DNA of 64,000 bases from an uncultured Draconibacterium sp. (GTDB lineage Bacteria; Bacteroidota; Bacteroidia; Bacteroidales; Prolixibacteraceae), in the NCBI RefSeq assembly GCF_963675585.1, contig NZ_OY776414.1, positions 2,459,001 to 2,523,000 on the forward strand, read 5' to 3'. The translations under genes and the position numbers were made by a program. The first letter of the stretch is position 1; the number at the start of each line of letters is the position of its first letter. The notes beneath the pieces were generated by a model that saw only the letters and a list, made by a program, of their open reading frames with translations, did not search any database and was not told the DNA's origin. This document shows, piece after piece, positions 9,482 to 19,559 of this stretch.

Positions 9482-9625
9482 GATGATCGTCATGGGTCAT
9501 TAGTCATTTGTCATTGGATATTGGTTGTTGGACATAGGTCATCGGAGAAAACAAATTGGTGAAATATGTGAAATTAGTGGACAATAATAGTCAATAGTCA
9601 TTAGTTGTTGGATATTGGTTACTGG
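9482..9625. repeat. Second block of GTCATTG-type heptamers
   Basis: The same heptamer family as at 9073-9240 (GTCATTA, GTCATTT, GTCATTG, TTGGATATTGG) continues here, mixed with less regular sequence. No reading frame of coding quality is present. Confidence 0.5.
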
Positions 9626-9697
9626 TGCTTTTTAATTCGTTTTGCTACTCGATACTTGTAGCTTGAAGCTTGCCCCCTCACTCCTCATTTCTCATTT

Positions 9698-9721
9698 CTC
9701 ACTCACTCACTCACTCACTCA
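9698..9721. repeat. CTCA microsatellite, 6 copies
   Basis: Six perfect CTCA units lie 95 bases upstream of the predicted -7 box of the UpxY gene. This is a second copy of the repeat at 9290. Confidence 0.8.
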
Positions 9722-9815
9722 CTTCTCTGGGCTCTGAACTCTAAACTTCAAGCTCCAAGAATAATTTCGGGAACATTACAAGCATTCCCAAAGAGAACCT
9801 TACTTACTTTTTTTG

Positions 9816-9823
9816 TACTTTTG
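9816..9823 (+). promoter_or_regulatory. Predicted -7 element of the UpxY promoter
   Basis: TACTTTTG matches the Bacteroidota -7 consensus TANNTTTG. Transcription would start near 9830, about 26 bases before the ATG at 9856. No TTTG is found at the ideal -33 position, so the call rests on the -7 box and location. Confidence 0.5.
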
Positions 9824-9855
9824 CGTGGTCAAAAAACGAGAACACAAAAACAAAC

Positions 9856-10383
9856 ATGAATATGCCTCAAGAAAATAAACAATGGTTTGTTATTTATACC
9901 CGATCCAGAGCTGAGAAAAAGGTTAAAGAAGAACTTATTGCCAAACATATCGATTGTTTTCTGCCGATGCAAAAACAACTCCGACAGTGGAAGGACCGCA
10001 AAAAATGGGTGGAGACACCACTTATTTCAGGCTATTGTTTTGTGCATATTACACGGAAAGATTACGATAGTGTTCTGCAATCACCCAATGTGGTTTGTTA
10101 TATTACATTCGAAGGTCGGGCAGCGGTAATTCCTGAACAACAAATCTTGTTTTTAAAACAATTGTTAAAACAATACGACTTTGATGTTCAGGTTTCTCAT
10201 GACAATTTTATTCAAGGTGAAAAAGTAGAAATCGTTGAAGGTCCTCTAGTGGGCATGCGTGGAGAGTTGATCGACAACAGGGGAAAGAATAAATTTCTAT
10301 TACGAATTGAACAACTGGAAACCTCATTTTTGGTAGAGATACCGGCAGTTTTTCTAAGCGCACTCCCCAAAAATTCAGTTTAA
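9856..10383 (+). CDS. UpxY-type transcription antiterminator (NusG/RfaH paralogue)
   Basis: The protein has 175 residues. The NusG N-terminal domain starts QWFVIYTRSRAEKKV (9-23), followed by FLPMQ and GYCFVHI, and ends near residue 105. A KOW segment follows (GEKVEIVEGPLVGMRGEL, about 117-134). UpxY proteins in Bacteroides let RNA polymerase read through long capsule operons, each acting on its own locus. As the first gene ahead of the export and polysaccharide genes, it probably controls this locus (inference). Its start is the ATG at 9856. An internal ATG two codons later is also possible. Confidence 0.88.
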   Translation: MNMPQENKQWFVIYTRSRAEKKVKEELIAKHIDCFLPMQKQLRQWKDRKKWVETPLISGYCFVHITRKDYDSVLQSPNVVCYITFEGRAAVIPEQQILFLKQLLKQYDFDVQVSHDNFIQGEKVEIVEGPLVGMRGELIDNRGKNKFLLRIEQLETSFLVEIPAVFLSALPKNSV

Positions 10384-10505
10384 CAGCATACTTTTTTCCA
10401 ATTTCTTCGTTTTAAAATTAACTTTAACGCATTATCTCAAACAAAATAAAAAGCTTTCAAAAACCTGAAAATTATCCTTTCTTTCATAAACCTATTCATT
10501 CATAC

Positions 10506-11312
10506 ATGTCAAAACAATTCCATTTACTTATTATTTTGCTACTACTTAACATTGTAAGCTTTGCGCAGCATCCTAATGCGGGGATGATTATTGGAACCAG
10601 GCTTGGTATTGCCAAAGTAAATACCGAGATCACATCCGGATTCAAATCCACTCCCAATGAATTTATGCATAAAGTAGCCCCTGCTTTTGATTTGGAACTT
10701 TCTAAACTACTATTTGATCATTGGGAACTGGGAACAGATTTTAGCATTACTTTTTTAAGAGGCGACACCGATAATCCCAATTTTTCGGCCGAAGGCATTC
10801 ACCCTTCCATGTTATCTCCCGTAACTGAACCCGTGGAATATAAAAACCAACTTCTGGGACAAAAGGTATTTGTTGGCTACTATTTTAAAAGCATTGAAAG
10901 GTATGAGTACCCCTTTAAATTAGAGCCTTTTATTCGTCTGGGAATTGGTTATGATGCATTTACCTCACAATTTAAGTACATTGAAGCCCCGGATAACGAA
11001 CTCATTTTCGGGAAAAATACAGGAAAATACAAAGCAGCTAAACTATTCTCAAACAATCTGTTTATTACAATGGGAATAAAATCATACACATCCAATCATT
11101 TGTTTTTTACCACTACCTTTTCCTTAATATATTCTGATTATGATTTTTTAGATGTAGTACACAATTACAATGCTGACGGAACTCATGCTAATTTACGTGG
11201 AATCTATTCTGAAATTAAGCTCGGTATTTTTTATCATTCCAATGAATTAGGTAAACACAAAAGCAGAAAAGGTCATTATTCCAAAGAAGTTCTTCCATTT
11301 TCAGGAAAATAA
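10506..11312 (+). CDS. Predicted outer-membrane beta-barrel protein
   Basis: The protein has 268 residues, with a clear signal peptide (LLIILLLLNIVSFAQHP, cleavage after AQ). Strand-like segments with alternating hydrophobics run through the protein (ELGTDFSITFLRG, KVFVGYYFKSI, LEPFIRLGIGYDAF, FFTTTFSLIYSDYDF, SEIKLGIFYH). The C-terminus is basic. This fits a small outer-membrane barrel, although no family is recognised. Its position right after the UpxY gene suggests a part in surface glycan assembly, which is a guess by context. Confidence 0.62.
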   Translation: MSKQFHLLIILLLLNIVSFAQHPNAGMIIGTRLGIAKVNTEITSGFKSTPNEFMHKVAPAFDLELSKLLFDHWELGTDFSITFLRGDTDNPNFSAEGIHPSMLSPVTEPVEYKNQLLGQKVFVGYYFKSIERYEYPFKLEPFIRLGIGYDAFTSQFKYIEAPDNELIFGKNTGKYKAAKLFSNNLFITMGIKSYTSNHLFFTTTFSLIYSDYDFLDVVHNYNADGTHANLRGIYSEIKLGIFYHSNELGKHKSRKGHYSKEVLPFSGK

Positions 11313-11410
11313 TTCGTCGCTTACCAGGCACACTCAACTTACAACCTACACTTCTGTGTTAAGTCTTTAAAAAAAAGATGACCAAGGTAAACGCACAATC
11401 AGTTTTTGAG

Positions 11411-11418
11411 TATATTTG
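11411..11418 (+). promoter_or_regulatory. Possible -7 box upstream of the winged-helix gene
   Basis: TATATTTG matches TANNTTTG. A start near 11425 would give a leader of about 130 bases before the ATG at 11554. No -33 TTTG is seen at the right spacing. Confidence 0.3.
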
Positions 11419-11553
11419 TTACTCAATTTACTACATGTGCAACCTACTCATACAATAATATGTAACTGAGGAGGCGAAGCAGTATTTCAACCCAACATTT
11501 CAATATCCCAATTTTATCTTTATTGTACTATTCCCAAACAACTGCAGTGACTA

Positions 11554-12078
11554 ATGCTTGATTCACTCATTACCAACAAAACCCGATTAAAACTTTTGCT
11601 CAAATTTTTCCTAAACAGCGAAACAACCAGCTACTTACGTAACCTGGAAGGAGAATTTGGGGAGTCGACTAATTCCATTCGTCTGGAGTTAAATCGTTTT
11701 GAAAAAGCAGGATTATTAAACTCAAACTTTGCAGGCAATAAAAAATACTTTAAAGCCAATGCCAATCATCCGCTTTACGAAGAGATAAACAGCATACTAA
11801 AAAAAACCATCGGTATCGATAAGATTGTTGAACAAGTTACGTCCAAAGTCGGCGATTTACAGGAGGCTTACCTGATTGGCGACTTAGCAAAAGGAACAGA
11901 TTCTGAAATAATTGATTTACTGTTGATTGGAAATAACATAGACAAAGTTTATGTAAGCCAGTTGAGCATTAAGGTTGAAACACACATTAACCGAAAAATC
12001 AGATTTCTGATTGTACAATTTGAAGAGAAAGACAAGTATCTGACAAACAACAATGCATTATGCATATGGAAAGGCTGA
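11554..12078 (+). CDS. Winged-helix transcriptional regulator with nucleotidyltransferase-like C-domain
   Basis: The protein has 174 residues. Residues 1-75 look like an ArsR-type winged helix: TRLKLLLKFFLN, SYLRNLEGEFGESTNSIRLELNRFEKAGLL (recognition helix), then the wing NFAGNKKYFKANANHPLY. Residues about 85-165 resemble a degenerate nucleotidyltransferase fold (EAYLIGDLAKG, EIIDLLLIGN), lacking the usual GSxARG catalytic motif. Proteins of this layout often sit just ahead of polysaccharide genes in Bacteroidota. It probably acts as a local DNA-binding regulator. The target is unknown. Confidence 0.65.
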   Translation: MLDSLITNKTRLKLLLKFFLNSETTSYLRNLEGEFGESTNSIRLELNRFEKAGLLNSNFAGNKKYFKANANHPLYEEINSILKKTIGIDKIVEQVTSKVGDLQEAYLIGDLAKGTDSEIIDLLLIGNNIDKVYVSQLSIKVETHINRKIRFLIVQFEEKDKYLTNNNALCIWKG

Positions 12079-12188
12079 ATTGTAAGTACGGCTCAAAATC
12101 TCTTGCTTTACAGCAACTCGCTAAGCTAATATATCAACCCTGATATACCAAATAACCAATTTTTGTTCGCAATAAAAACTCACAAAAT

Positions 12189-14519
12189 ATGAAACGCTTC
12201 CATCAAAAATCCTTAATTCTACTCTTCTGCGCCCTATTCGCCCTTGTTGCTCAGGCACAGGACGTAAAAAATGTTGATGTAAAATCATTGCCTCAATCCG
12301 ACATACAAAAAGCACAAAAGGCCATGCAGGATGCAGGCCTGTCAACGCAGGATGCTGCAAACCTGGCACGCCAGAAAGGAGCAAGTGAACAACAAATTCA
12401 GGATTTTGAAAACAGACTAAATAATGGCAACAACGATGGTCAGACAATTGCCGATCCGGTGAAAGAAGCTACCGAAATGGTGGAAGAGCAGCAGGATGTT
12501 GAAAAATCAACCCGCCAATCGGGATTTGCGGTGAACGGACGTATTTTTGGTTCGTACCTGTTTAACAGTAAAAACCTCACGTTTGAACCTTCTTTAAATA
12601 TTCAAACACCAAAAAACTATGAAATAAGTATTGGCGATCAGCTTTTAATTTCCATCTGGGGAAACTCCCAAAACAACTACCAGCTTACAGTAAACAAAAA
12701 TGGCCAGTTAATGATTCCTGATGTGGGTCCATTGTACATTGCCGGTTTAACCTTTGACAATGCCGAGAAAAAAATAATACAGCGCTTAACAGAAATTTAT
12801 GCTGACATGGGGGGAAATAATCCCGGTACATTTGCACAGATCAATATGGGGCAATTGCGTTCTATTCAAGTGAATATGGTTGGAGAAATCGGCACTCCCG
12901 GTACGTATACTTTGCCTGTAACAGCAACTGTTTTTAATGCCTTGTATCTTTCTGGCGGTCCCAATCCCATCGGTTCTTTTCGAAATATTAAAATCATTCG
13001 AAACAACCAAACGATTAAAACAGTTGATGTATATAAGTTTCTGGTAGATGCCGATCCTACAGACAATGTGCTCTTAAAAGACAACGATATTGTGTTCATT
13101 CCTCCTGCCGAAAAAAGAGTTGAAGTAAATGGTCAGTTTAAACGTAACGGGGTATTTGAATTAAAAGAAGGTGAAATGTTAAACGAGTTAATTCGCTTTA
13201 CCGGAGGTTTTACAGTGGATGCATACCTGTCGAAATCACAAATCAAACGCAAAACACAGCAAGGCCTGCAGATCATCGACATACCTTTTGATAAGATCGC
13301 TTCTACACCTCTTGTAAATGGCGATCAGATCAGTAACGCCACCATAACCGAAAGTTTTGAAAACAGGGTAACTATTTCGGGTGCAGTATACCGCCCCGGC
13401 GAGTACGAATGGACTGCAGGAATGACGCTACTCGATCTCATTAAAAAAGCCGATAACCTCACACCCGATGTATTTCAAAACCGGGGAATTATTACACGTT
13501 TTAATCCCGATTTAAGCACGAGTACCATTGCTTTCGATGTAAATAAAGTAACAAATGGCGAAATAAGTGTCGAATTACAGCAAGAAGATATTGTAAACAT
13601 TAAATCGCATTTTGCCATCGGTGAAAATGCCACCATTCACATTAGTGGAGAGGTAATGTCGCCCGGAGAACTTCCCTGGTCGGAAAAAACAACATTAAGC
13701 GATGTATTATTTATGGCCGGAGGTTTTACCGAAGCAGCAGACAGTACCTACATCGAAATTGCACGTCGCTTAAACTATTCCGAAGCTGCTGAATTAACAG
13801 ATACTCTGGTACATATTTTTTCCATAAAACATTCGAGAAGCCTTAAACCCGGCAACGATCTGGCATTCCGCCTGGAACCTTACGATCGTATTTCAATAAA
13901 ACGGGCACCGGGCTATCGCCGGCAGGCAAGTGCAACCATTACCGGAGAAGTAGTTTACGCAGGGGTGTACGCTTTACGTTTTAAAAACCAGCGCATTTCT
14001 GACCTGGTACAACTGGCAAAGGGAATTACTCCGCAGGCTTTTGTTGATGGTGCTACGCTGCGCCGCTCAACGGAAGAACTTGGAACCGAAAACATCGCTA
14101 TCGACTTAAGAGCCATTCTGGCTAATCCCGGAAGTGAAAAGGATCTTTTGTTACGTGATGGTGATCTGCTTTATATCCCTGAATATATGCAAACCGTTAA
14201 AATTTCGGGAACGGTGTTAAATCCTTACTCGGTAACCTATCAACCCGGACGAAATGCAAAATTTTACATCAATCAAACCGGAGGATTTGCCCACCGGGCG
14301 CACAAAAGTAAAGTATATGTGCAATACGCCAACGGTTATGCGGCACCTACCAAAAGTTTTCTGGGTATAAAAAGTTATCCCGAGGTCTTGCCTGGCAGCC
14401 AGGTAATTATACCTCAAAAACCGGAAAAACAGCCAGGTAACGGGCAATGGATTGCCGTAGTTAGTGTTCTGTCATCACTGGCTCTGTCAGCAGCAACCAT
14501 TGTTAATTTAACCAAGTAG
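12189..14519 (+). CDS. SLBB-domain polysaccharide export protein (Wza-like)
   Basis: The protein has 776 residues, with a signal peptide (SLILLFCALFALVAQAQ). A Gln/Lys/Asp-rich helical linker covers about 24-110. The polysaccharide export domain begins near 143 (YEISIGDQLLISIWG) and is followed by several SLBB beta-grasp repeats, each seen as a VxGEVxxPGxY-like pattern (VNMVGEIGTPGTY, VTISGAVYRPGEY, IHISGEVMSPGEL, ATITGEVVYAGVY, VKISGTVLNPYSV). A C-terminal hydrophobic helix (WIAVVSVLSSLALSAATIV) is present. Wza-type proteins form the outer-membrane export channel. The protein is longer than E. coli Wza, as is usual in Bacteroidota. A 1.3-kb repeat block separates it from wzz. Confidence 0.9.
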   Translation: MKRFHQKSLILLFCALFALVAQAQDVKNVDVKSLPQSDIQKAQKAMQDAGLSTQDAANLARQKGASEQQIQDFENRLNNGNNDGQTIADPVKEATEMVEEQQDVEKSTRQSGFAVNGRIFGSYLFNSKNLTFEPSLNIQTPKNYEISIGDQLLISIWGNSQNNYQLTVNKNGQLMIPDVGPLYIAGLTFDNAEKKIIQRLTEIYADMGGNNPGTFAQINMGQLRSIQVNMVGEIGTPGTYTLPVTATVFNALYLSGGPNPIGSFRNIKIIRNNQTIKTVDVYKFLVDADPTDNVLLKDNDIVFIPPAEKRVEVNGQFKRNGVFELKEGEMLNELIRFTGGFTVDAYLSKSQIKRKTQQGLQIIDIPFDKIASTPLVNGDQISNATITESFENRVTISGAVYRPGEYEWTAGMTLLDLIKKADNLTPDVFQNRGIITRFNPDLSTSTIAFDVNKVTNGEISVELQQEDIVNIKSHFAIGENATIHISGEVMSPGELPWSEKTTLSDVLFMAGGFTEAADSTYIEIARRLNYSEAAELTDTLVHIFSIKHSRSLKPGNDLAFRLEPYDRISIKRAPGYRRQASATITGEVVYAGVYALRFKNQRISDLVQLAKGITPQAFVDGATLRRSTEELGTENIAIDLRAILANPGSEKDLLLRDGDLLYIPEYMQTVKISGTVLNPYSVTYQPGRNAKFYINQTGGFAHRAHKSKVYVQYANGYAAPTKSFLGIKSYPEVLPGSQVIIPQKPEKQPGNGQWIAVVSVLSSLALSAATIVNLTK

Positions 14520-15852
14520 AGAAAGAGCTAAAAAAGAGCTGAAAGCTGAAAGCTAGAGAACACTAAACTCTGAAATTTGAACCACTAGAAAGCGTCAAGC
14601 TTCAAGCATCGAGTATCAAGTATCGAGTATCAAGCATCAAGTATCTAGCAGCGGGCATCAAGGCAAAAGGCAAAAGTTTAAAATATCAAGATTAACTTAA
14701 CACTACTTACTGCGAAACAAATAACTCTGGACCAGCTTCAAGCATCGAGTATCGAGTATCAAGGCAAAAGTTTAAAGTTTAAAGTTTAAAATATCAAGAT
14801 TAACTTAACACTACTTACTGCGAAACAAATAACTCTGGACCAGCTTCAAGCAACAAGCATCAAGCATCGAGTATCAAGTATCGAGTATCAAGTATCTAGC
14901 AGCGGGCATCAAGGCAAAAGGCAAAAGTTTAAAATATCAAGAGAACTTAACACTACTTACTGCGAAACAAATAACTCTCTATTACAAAACGGAACGTCCT
15001 CCTTTGTAAAGGAGGTGGTCGAAGAATGAGACCGGAGGATTGTGAGCAAGGGAGAATTCGCGTAATTAATAGCCAAATAAGATGAAAGATATACTCTGAA
15101 CTTTGAACCAGTATCAAGCAGCAAGCTTCAAGCTTCAAGCATCAAGCATCAAGTATCAAGTATCAAGCATCAAGTATCAAGTATCAAGCATCAAGTATCT
15201 AGCATCAAGTATCTAGCAGCGGGCATCAAGGCAAAAGGCATAAGTTTAAAATATCAAGATTAACTTAACACTACTTACTGCGAAACAAATAACTCTGGAC
15301 CAACTTCAAGCATCGAGTATCAAGTATCGAGTATCGAGTATCAAGCATCAAGTATCTAGCAGCGGGCATCAAGGCAAAAGGCAAAAGTTTAAAATATCAA
15401 GATAACTTAACACTACTTACTGCGAAACAAATAACTCTGGACCAGCTTCAAGTATCGAGTATCGAGTATCAAGGCAAAAGGCAAAAGTTTAAAGTTTAAA
15501 ATATCAAGAGAACTTAACACTACTTACTACTTACTGCGAAACAAATAACTCTGGACCAGCTTCAAGCTTCAAGCATCAAGCATCGAGTATCAAGCATCAA
15601 GTATCTAGCAGCGGGCATCAAGGCAAAAGGCATAAGTTTAAAATATCAAGATTAACTTAACACTACTTACTGCGAAACAAATAACTCTCTATTACAAAAC
15701 GGAACGTCCTCCTTTGTAAAGGAGGTGGTCGAAGAATGAGACCGGAGGATTGTGAGCAAGAGAGAATTCGCGTAATTAACAGCCAAATAAGTTAAGAAAT
15801 ATAACTCTGAACTCTGAGCATTAATAAATCTAACCTTATTAAATATCTCATA
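14520..15852. repeat. Repeat block 1: heptamers, conserved spacer and two core elements
   Basis: No gene lies here. The block mixes three parts. (a) Runs of 7-base units of the form NAGYWTC (AAGCATC, GAGTATC, AAGTATC, TAGCATC). (b) A spacer starting GGCAAAAGTTTAAAATATC and ending AAACAAATAACTCT, present about six times. (c) The core element, with its TCCTCC...GGAGG hairpin starting at 14995 and 15705. The core is followed by a 19-codon micro-ORF (MRPEDCEQ...) preceded by AAAGGAGG. The two cores lie 710 bases apart. Confidence 0.85.
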
Positions 15853-16971
15853 ATGACCAACGAAATAAATAACAATCAGGTTTCTGAGGATGAAATAGAC
15901 CTGATCGCACTGGCGAAGACCATCTGGAAGGGTAGAAAATTAATCATAATAACCGTACTTATTTTTATGGCAATCGGTGTGGCTGTTGCCCTCCTATCGC
16001 CAAAAGAATATAGTTCCTCCACCACCATGGTTCCACAACTTTCAAATAATTCTTCAAAAATGGGAGGACTCTCCTCTCTGGCGGCCATGGCAGGTTTTAA
16101 CCTTGGTGACCTGAACAAAAGCAGCGGCGAACTTTCGCCATATATTTATCCGCAAATCGTTCAGAGCGTGCCCTTTCAGCTGGAACTGATGAATGCTTCC
16201 TATACCTTTAGTGCTGTGGATCATCCGGTTTCTTTTTACGAATACTACACCCAACATTACACTCCGGGGTTCCTGGCATCTTTAAAAAAATACACCATTG
16301 GGTTACCGTTTGTTATCTTAAGTGCAATTAAAGGCGAAGATCAAACATCAGGTAAAACGCTCGAAACCAACGACTATATTTACCTCACAAAAGAACAGGA
16401 AGAGGTGCGGAAGATTTTAGCAAACGGAGTAACGCTGGAAACCAACGACAAGGATGGATATGTTACACTTAGTGTTCGTTCCAACGAAGCAAAACTCTCG
16501 GCGCAAATCGCTCAAAAGGCTCAAATGTTACTGCAAAAATACATTACCACCTTTAAAATAGAAAAGGCATCGGCTCAATTGAAATTTATCGAGGAACGTT
16601 ACGCCGACAACAAAAAAGAATTTGAAGCCGCTCAGGCCGCTTTGGCTGATTTCCGCGACAAAAACAAAAATGTTACATCGGCGCGTGCACGTACGCAGGA
16701 AGAACGTTTACAAAGCGACTACCAACTGGCTTTTGATGTGTATTCGCAATTGGCTCAACAATTGGAGCAGGCCCGTATTCAGGTAAAAGAAGACACACCT
16801 GTATTTTCAATTATTAAACCGGTTACTGTTCCCCTTGAAGACAATGGAAGTGGATTAATGACTTTACTGATTTGGACATTTCTGGGAGGAGTAATCGCCA
16901 TTGGATGGATCTTTGGGAAAGAATTTCTGACTAGTATTAAGGAGAAATGGAACAGTGAAGAGGCAAGATGA
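15853..16971 (+). CDS. wzz: Chain-length determinant (Wzz-family) inner-membrane protein
   Basis: The protein has 372 residues. A transmembrane helix near 35-55 (LIIITVLIFMAIGVAVALL) and another at about 335-357 (LMTLLIWTFLGGVIAIGWIFG) bracket a periplasmic domain with long helices (about 215-310, rich in K, E, A and Q). The N-terminal EIDLIALAKTIWKGRK matches the Wzz start. There are no Walker motifs, so it is a Wzz without a fused tyrosine kinase. Such proteins set glycan chain length together with Wzy and often contact the Wza channel. It lies between two repeat blocks, downstream of the SLBB export gene. Confidence 0.88.
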   Translation: MTNEINNNQVSEDEIDLIALAKTIWKGRKLIIITVLIFMAIGVAVALLSPKEYSSSTTMVPQLSNNSSKMGGLSSLAAMAGFNLGDLNKSSGELSPYIYPQIVQSVPFQLELMNASYTFSAVDHPVSFYEYYTQHYTPGFLASLKKYTIGLPFVILSAIKGEDQTSGKTLETNDYIYLTKEQEEVRKILANGVTLETNDKDGYVTLSVRSNEAKLSAQIAQKAQMLLQKYITTFKIEKASAQLKFIEERYADNKKEFEAAQAALADFRDKNKNVTSARARTQEERLQSDYQLAFDVYSQLAQQLEQARIQVKEDTPVFSIIKPVTVPLEDNGSGLMTLLIWTFLGGVIAIGWIFGKEFLTSIKEKWNSEEAR

Positions 16972-18624
16972 AAGCAAGAAAGAACTTTGAACTCTGAACC
17001 AGTAGCAAGCTTCAAGTAACAAGGCAAAAGTTTAAAACATCAAGATCATCTTAACAATATTTACAACTAAACAAATAACTCTCCATTACAAAACGAAACG
17101 TCCTCCTTTGTAAAGGAGGTGGTCGAAGAATGAGACCGGAGGATTGCGAGCAAGAGAGAATTCGCGTAATTAATAGCCCAATAAGATGAAAGATATACTC
17201 TGAACTTTGAACCAGTAGCAAGCTTCTAGCTTCAAGCTTCAAGCATCGAGCATCGAGCATCGAGTATCGAGTATAGAGGCAAAAGGCAAAAGTTTAAAAC
17301 ATCAAGATCATCTTAATAATATTTACAACTATACAAATAACTCTCCACTACAAAACGGAACGTCCTCCTTTGTAAAGGAGGTGGTCGAAGAATGAGACCG
17401 GAGGATTGCGAGCAAGAGAGAATTCGCGTAATTCATTGCCGAATAAGAAAAGACAGATACTCTGAACCAGCAGCAAGCTTCTAGCTTCAAGCTTCAAGCA
17501 TCGAGCATCGAGCATCGAGTATCGAGTATGGAGGCAAAAGGCAAAAGTTTAAAACATCAAGATCATCTTAACAATATTTACAACTATACAAATAACTCTC
17601 CATTCCAAAACGGAACGTCCTCCTTTGTAAAGGAGGTGGTCGAAGAATGAGACCGGAGGATTGCGAGCAAGAGAGAATTCGCGTAATTCATTGCCGAATA
17701 AGAAAAGACAGATACTCTGAACCAGCAGCAAGCTTCAAGCTTCAAGCATCGAGCATCGAGCATCGAGCATCGAGCATCGAGTATCGAGTATGGAGGCAAA
17801 AGTTGAAAGTTGAAAATATCAAGATTAACTTAACAATACTTACTACTTAGCACTAAACAAATAACTCTCCATTACAAAACGAAACGTCCTCCTTTGTAAA
17901 GGAGGTGGTCGAAGAATGAGACCGGAGGATTGCGAGCAAGAGAGAATTCGCGTAATTAATAGCCCAATAAGATGAAAGATATACTCTGAACTTTGAACCA
18001 GTAGCAAGCTTCTAGCTTCAAGCTTCAAGCATCGAGCATCGAGCATCGAGTATCGAGCATCGAGTATAGAGGCAAAAGGCAAAAGTTTAAAACATCAAGA
18101 TCATCTTAATAATATTTACAACTATACAAATAACTCTCCACTACAAAACGGAACGTCCTCCTTTGTAAAGGAGGTGGTCGAAGAATGAGACCGGAGGATT
18201 GCGAGCAAGAGAGAATTCGCGTAATTCATTGCCGAATAAGAAAAGACAGATACTCTGAACCAGCAGCAAGCTTCTAGCTTCAAGCTTCAAGCATCGAGCA
18301 TCGAGCATCGAGTATCGAGTATGGAGGCAAAAGGCAAAAGTTTAAAACATCAAGATCATCCTAACAATATTTACAACTATACAAATAACTCTCCATTACA
18401 AAACAGAACGTCCTCCTTTGTAAAGGAGGTGGTCGAAGAATGAGACCGGAGGATTGCGAGCAAGAGAGAATTCGCGTAATTCATAGCCTAATAAGATGAA
18501 AGATATACTCTGAACTTTGAACCAGTAGCAAGCTTCAAGTAACAAGCATCAAGTATCCAGCATCCAGTCCCAAGTATCACGCAACCAACAACTATTTTTC
18601 AAACTATTTTTCACACCCTATTTC
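16972..18624. repeat. Repeat block 2: six tandem core elements
   Basis: Six copies of the core element have hairpins starting at 17099, 17361, 17616, 17885, 18154 and 18409. Spacings are 262, 255, 269, 269 and 255 bases. Each unit is: hairpin TCCTCCTTTGTAAAGGAGG, then GGTCGAAGAATGAGACC, a conserved GAGAATTCGCGTAATT stretch, CTCTGAAC, NAGYWTC heptamers, and the spacer ending ATAACTCT. Copies differ at few positions. Frames on both strands stay open by chance through the repeats, and I do not count them as genes. Confidence 0.88.
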
Positions 18625-19410
18625 ATGATCGACACTGCACTAAATGCCGCCATAGAAGCGGGACACGAAATACTCAAAATTTACAACGATCCAAAAGCCG
18701 ATTTTTCGGTTGAAAAAAAAGCAGATCATTCCCCCTTAACAATTGCAGATAAAGCAAGTCACCTTGTAATCGTAAGCCATTTGGAAAAAACAGGCATCCC
18801 AATTCTAAGTGAAGAGGGAAAAACAACTGACTATTCCGAAAGAAAAAAGTGGGAAACCTTTTGGCTGATTGATCCATTGGATGGCACCAAAGAATTTATC
18901 AAAAAAAACGGGGAATTTACCGTAAACATTGCATTCATCAAAAAAGGTAAGCCAGTAATGGGCGTTATTTATGTTCCTGTAAGCGGCACTCTTTATTTCG
19001 GATCAGCAAAACATGGAGCCTGGAAACTGCAACAAACGCCTAAAACCATAACGCTGGAGCAGGTATTGGCGCAAGGCAAGAAACTACCTGCACCTATGAA
19101 TTCCAATGTGTATAAAGTAGTAGGAAGCCGATCGCACATGAGCGAAGAAACCATAACGTATATAAAGGAATTAAAATCCGTTCATTCCAATTTAGAAATT
19201 GTTTCAAAAGGAAGTTCCTTAAAAATATGTATGGTTGCCGAAGGATCTGCACATCAGTATCCGCGTTTTGGACCAACCATGGAATGGGACACGGCAGCAG
19301 GACACGCCATTGCCAATGCCGCAGGAAAGAAACTCTGGTTAACAGACATGAGCGGAGAATTACAGTACAATAAAGAAAACCTTTTAAACCCTTATTTTAT
19401 CGTAAAGTAA
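18625..19410 (+). CDS. cysQ: 3'(2'),5'-bisphosphate nucleotidase CysQ
   Basis: The protein has 261 residues and is an inositol-monophosphatase-fold enzyme. The metal-site motifs are intact: SEEG (62-65), DPLDGTKE (83-90) and WDTAAGHA (221-228). VEKKADHSPLTIADKAS (29-45) is the usual N-terminal signature. CysQ hydrolyses PAP, the by-product of PAPS-dependent sulfotransferases, to AMP. It lies upstream of cysC and within a locus holding five sulfotransferase-like genes, so a housekeeping role for glycan sulfation is likely (inference). It is a cytoplasmic enzyme. The leader consists of repeats. Confidence 0.93.
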   Translation: MIDTALNAAIEAGHEILKIYNDPKADFSVEKKADHSPLTIADKASHLVIVSHLEKTGIPILSEEGKTTDYSERKKWETFWLIDPLDGTKEFIKKNGEFTVNIAFIKKGKPVMGVIYVPVSGTLYFGSAKHGAWKLQQTPKTITLEQVLAQGKKLPAPMNSNVYKVVGSRSHMSEETITYIKELKSVHSNLEIVSKGSSLKICMVAEGSAHQYPRFGPTMEWDTAAGHAIANAAGKKLWLTDMSGELQYNKENLLNPYFIVK

Positions 19411-19559
19411 GAAGAAGTTGTCAACTCGTTGCACTCGCGGATTCAAAGTTGTCCGGTTGTCAAAGTAGCCATGTCAACCAACACACCACAACCGACAACA
19501 ACCGACACCAACGACAACCAACAACCAACATCCAATAACAACTCAACATCATCATCACC

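Noticed and set aside
17051-18082. Several minus-strand open frames across the repeat units (for example 17051-17260 and 17843-18082)
   Set aside because: The same peptide recurs because the DNA repeats. It has no start context or domain, and the frames follow heptamer periodicity rather than codon use.
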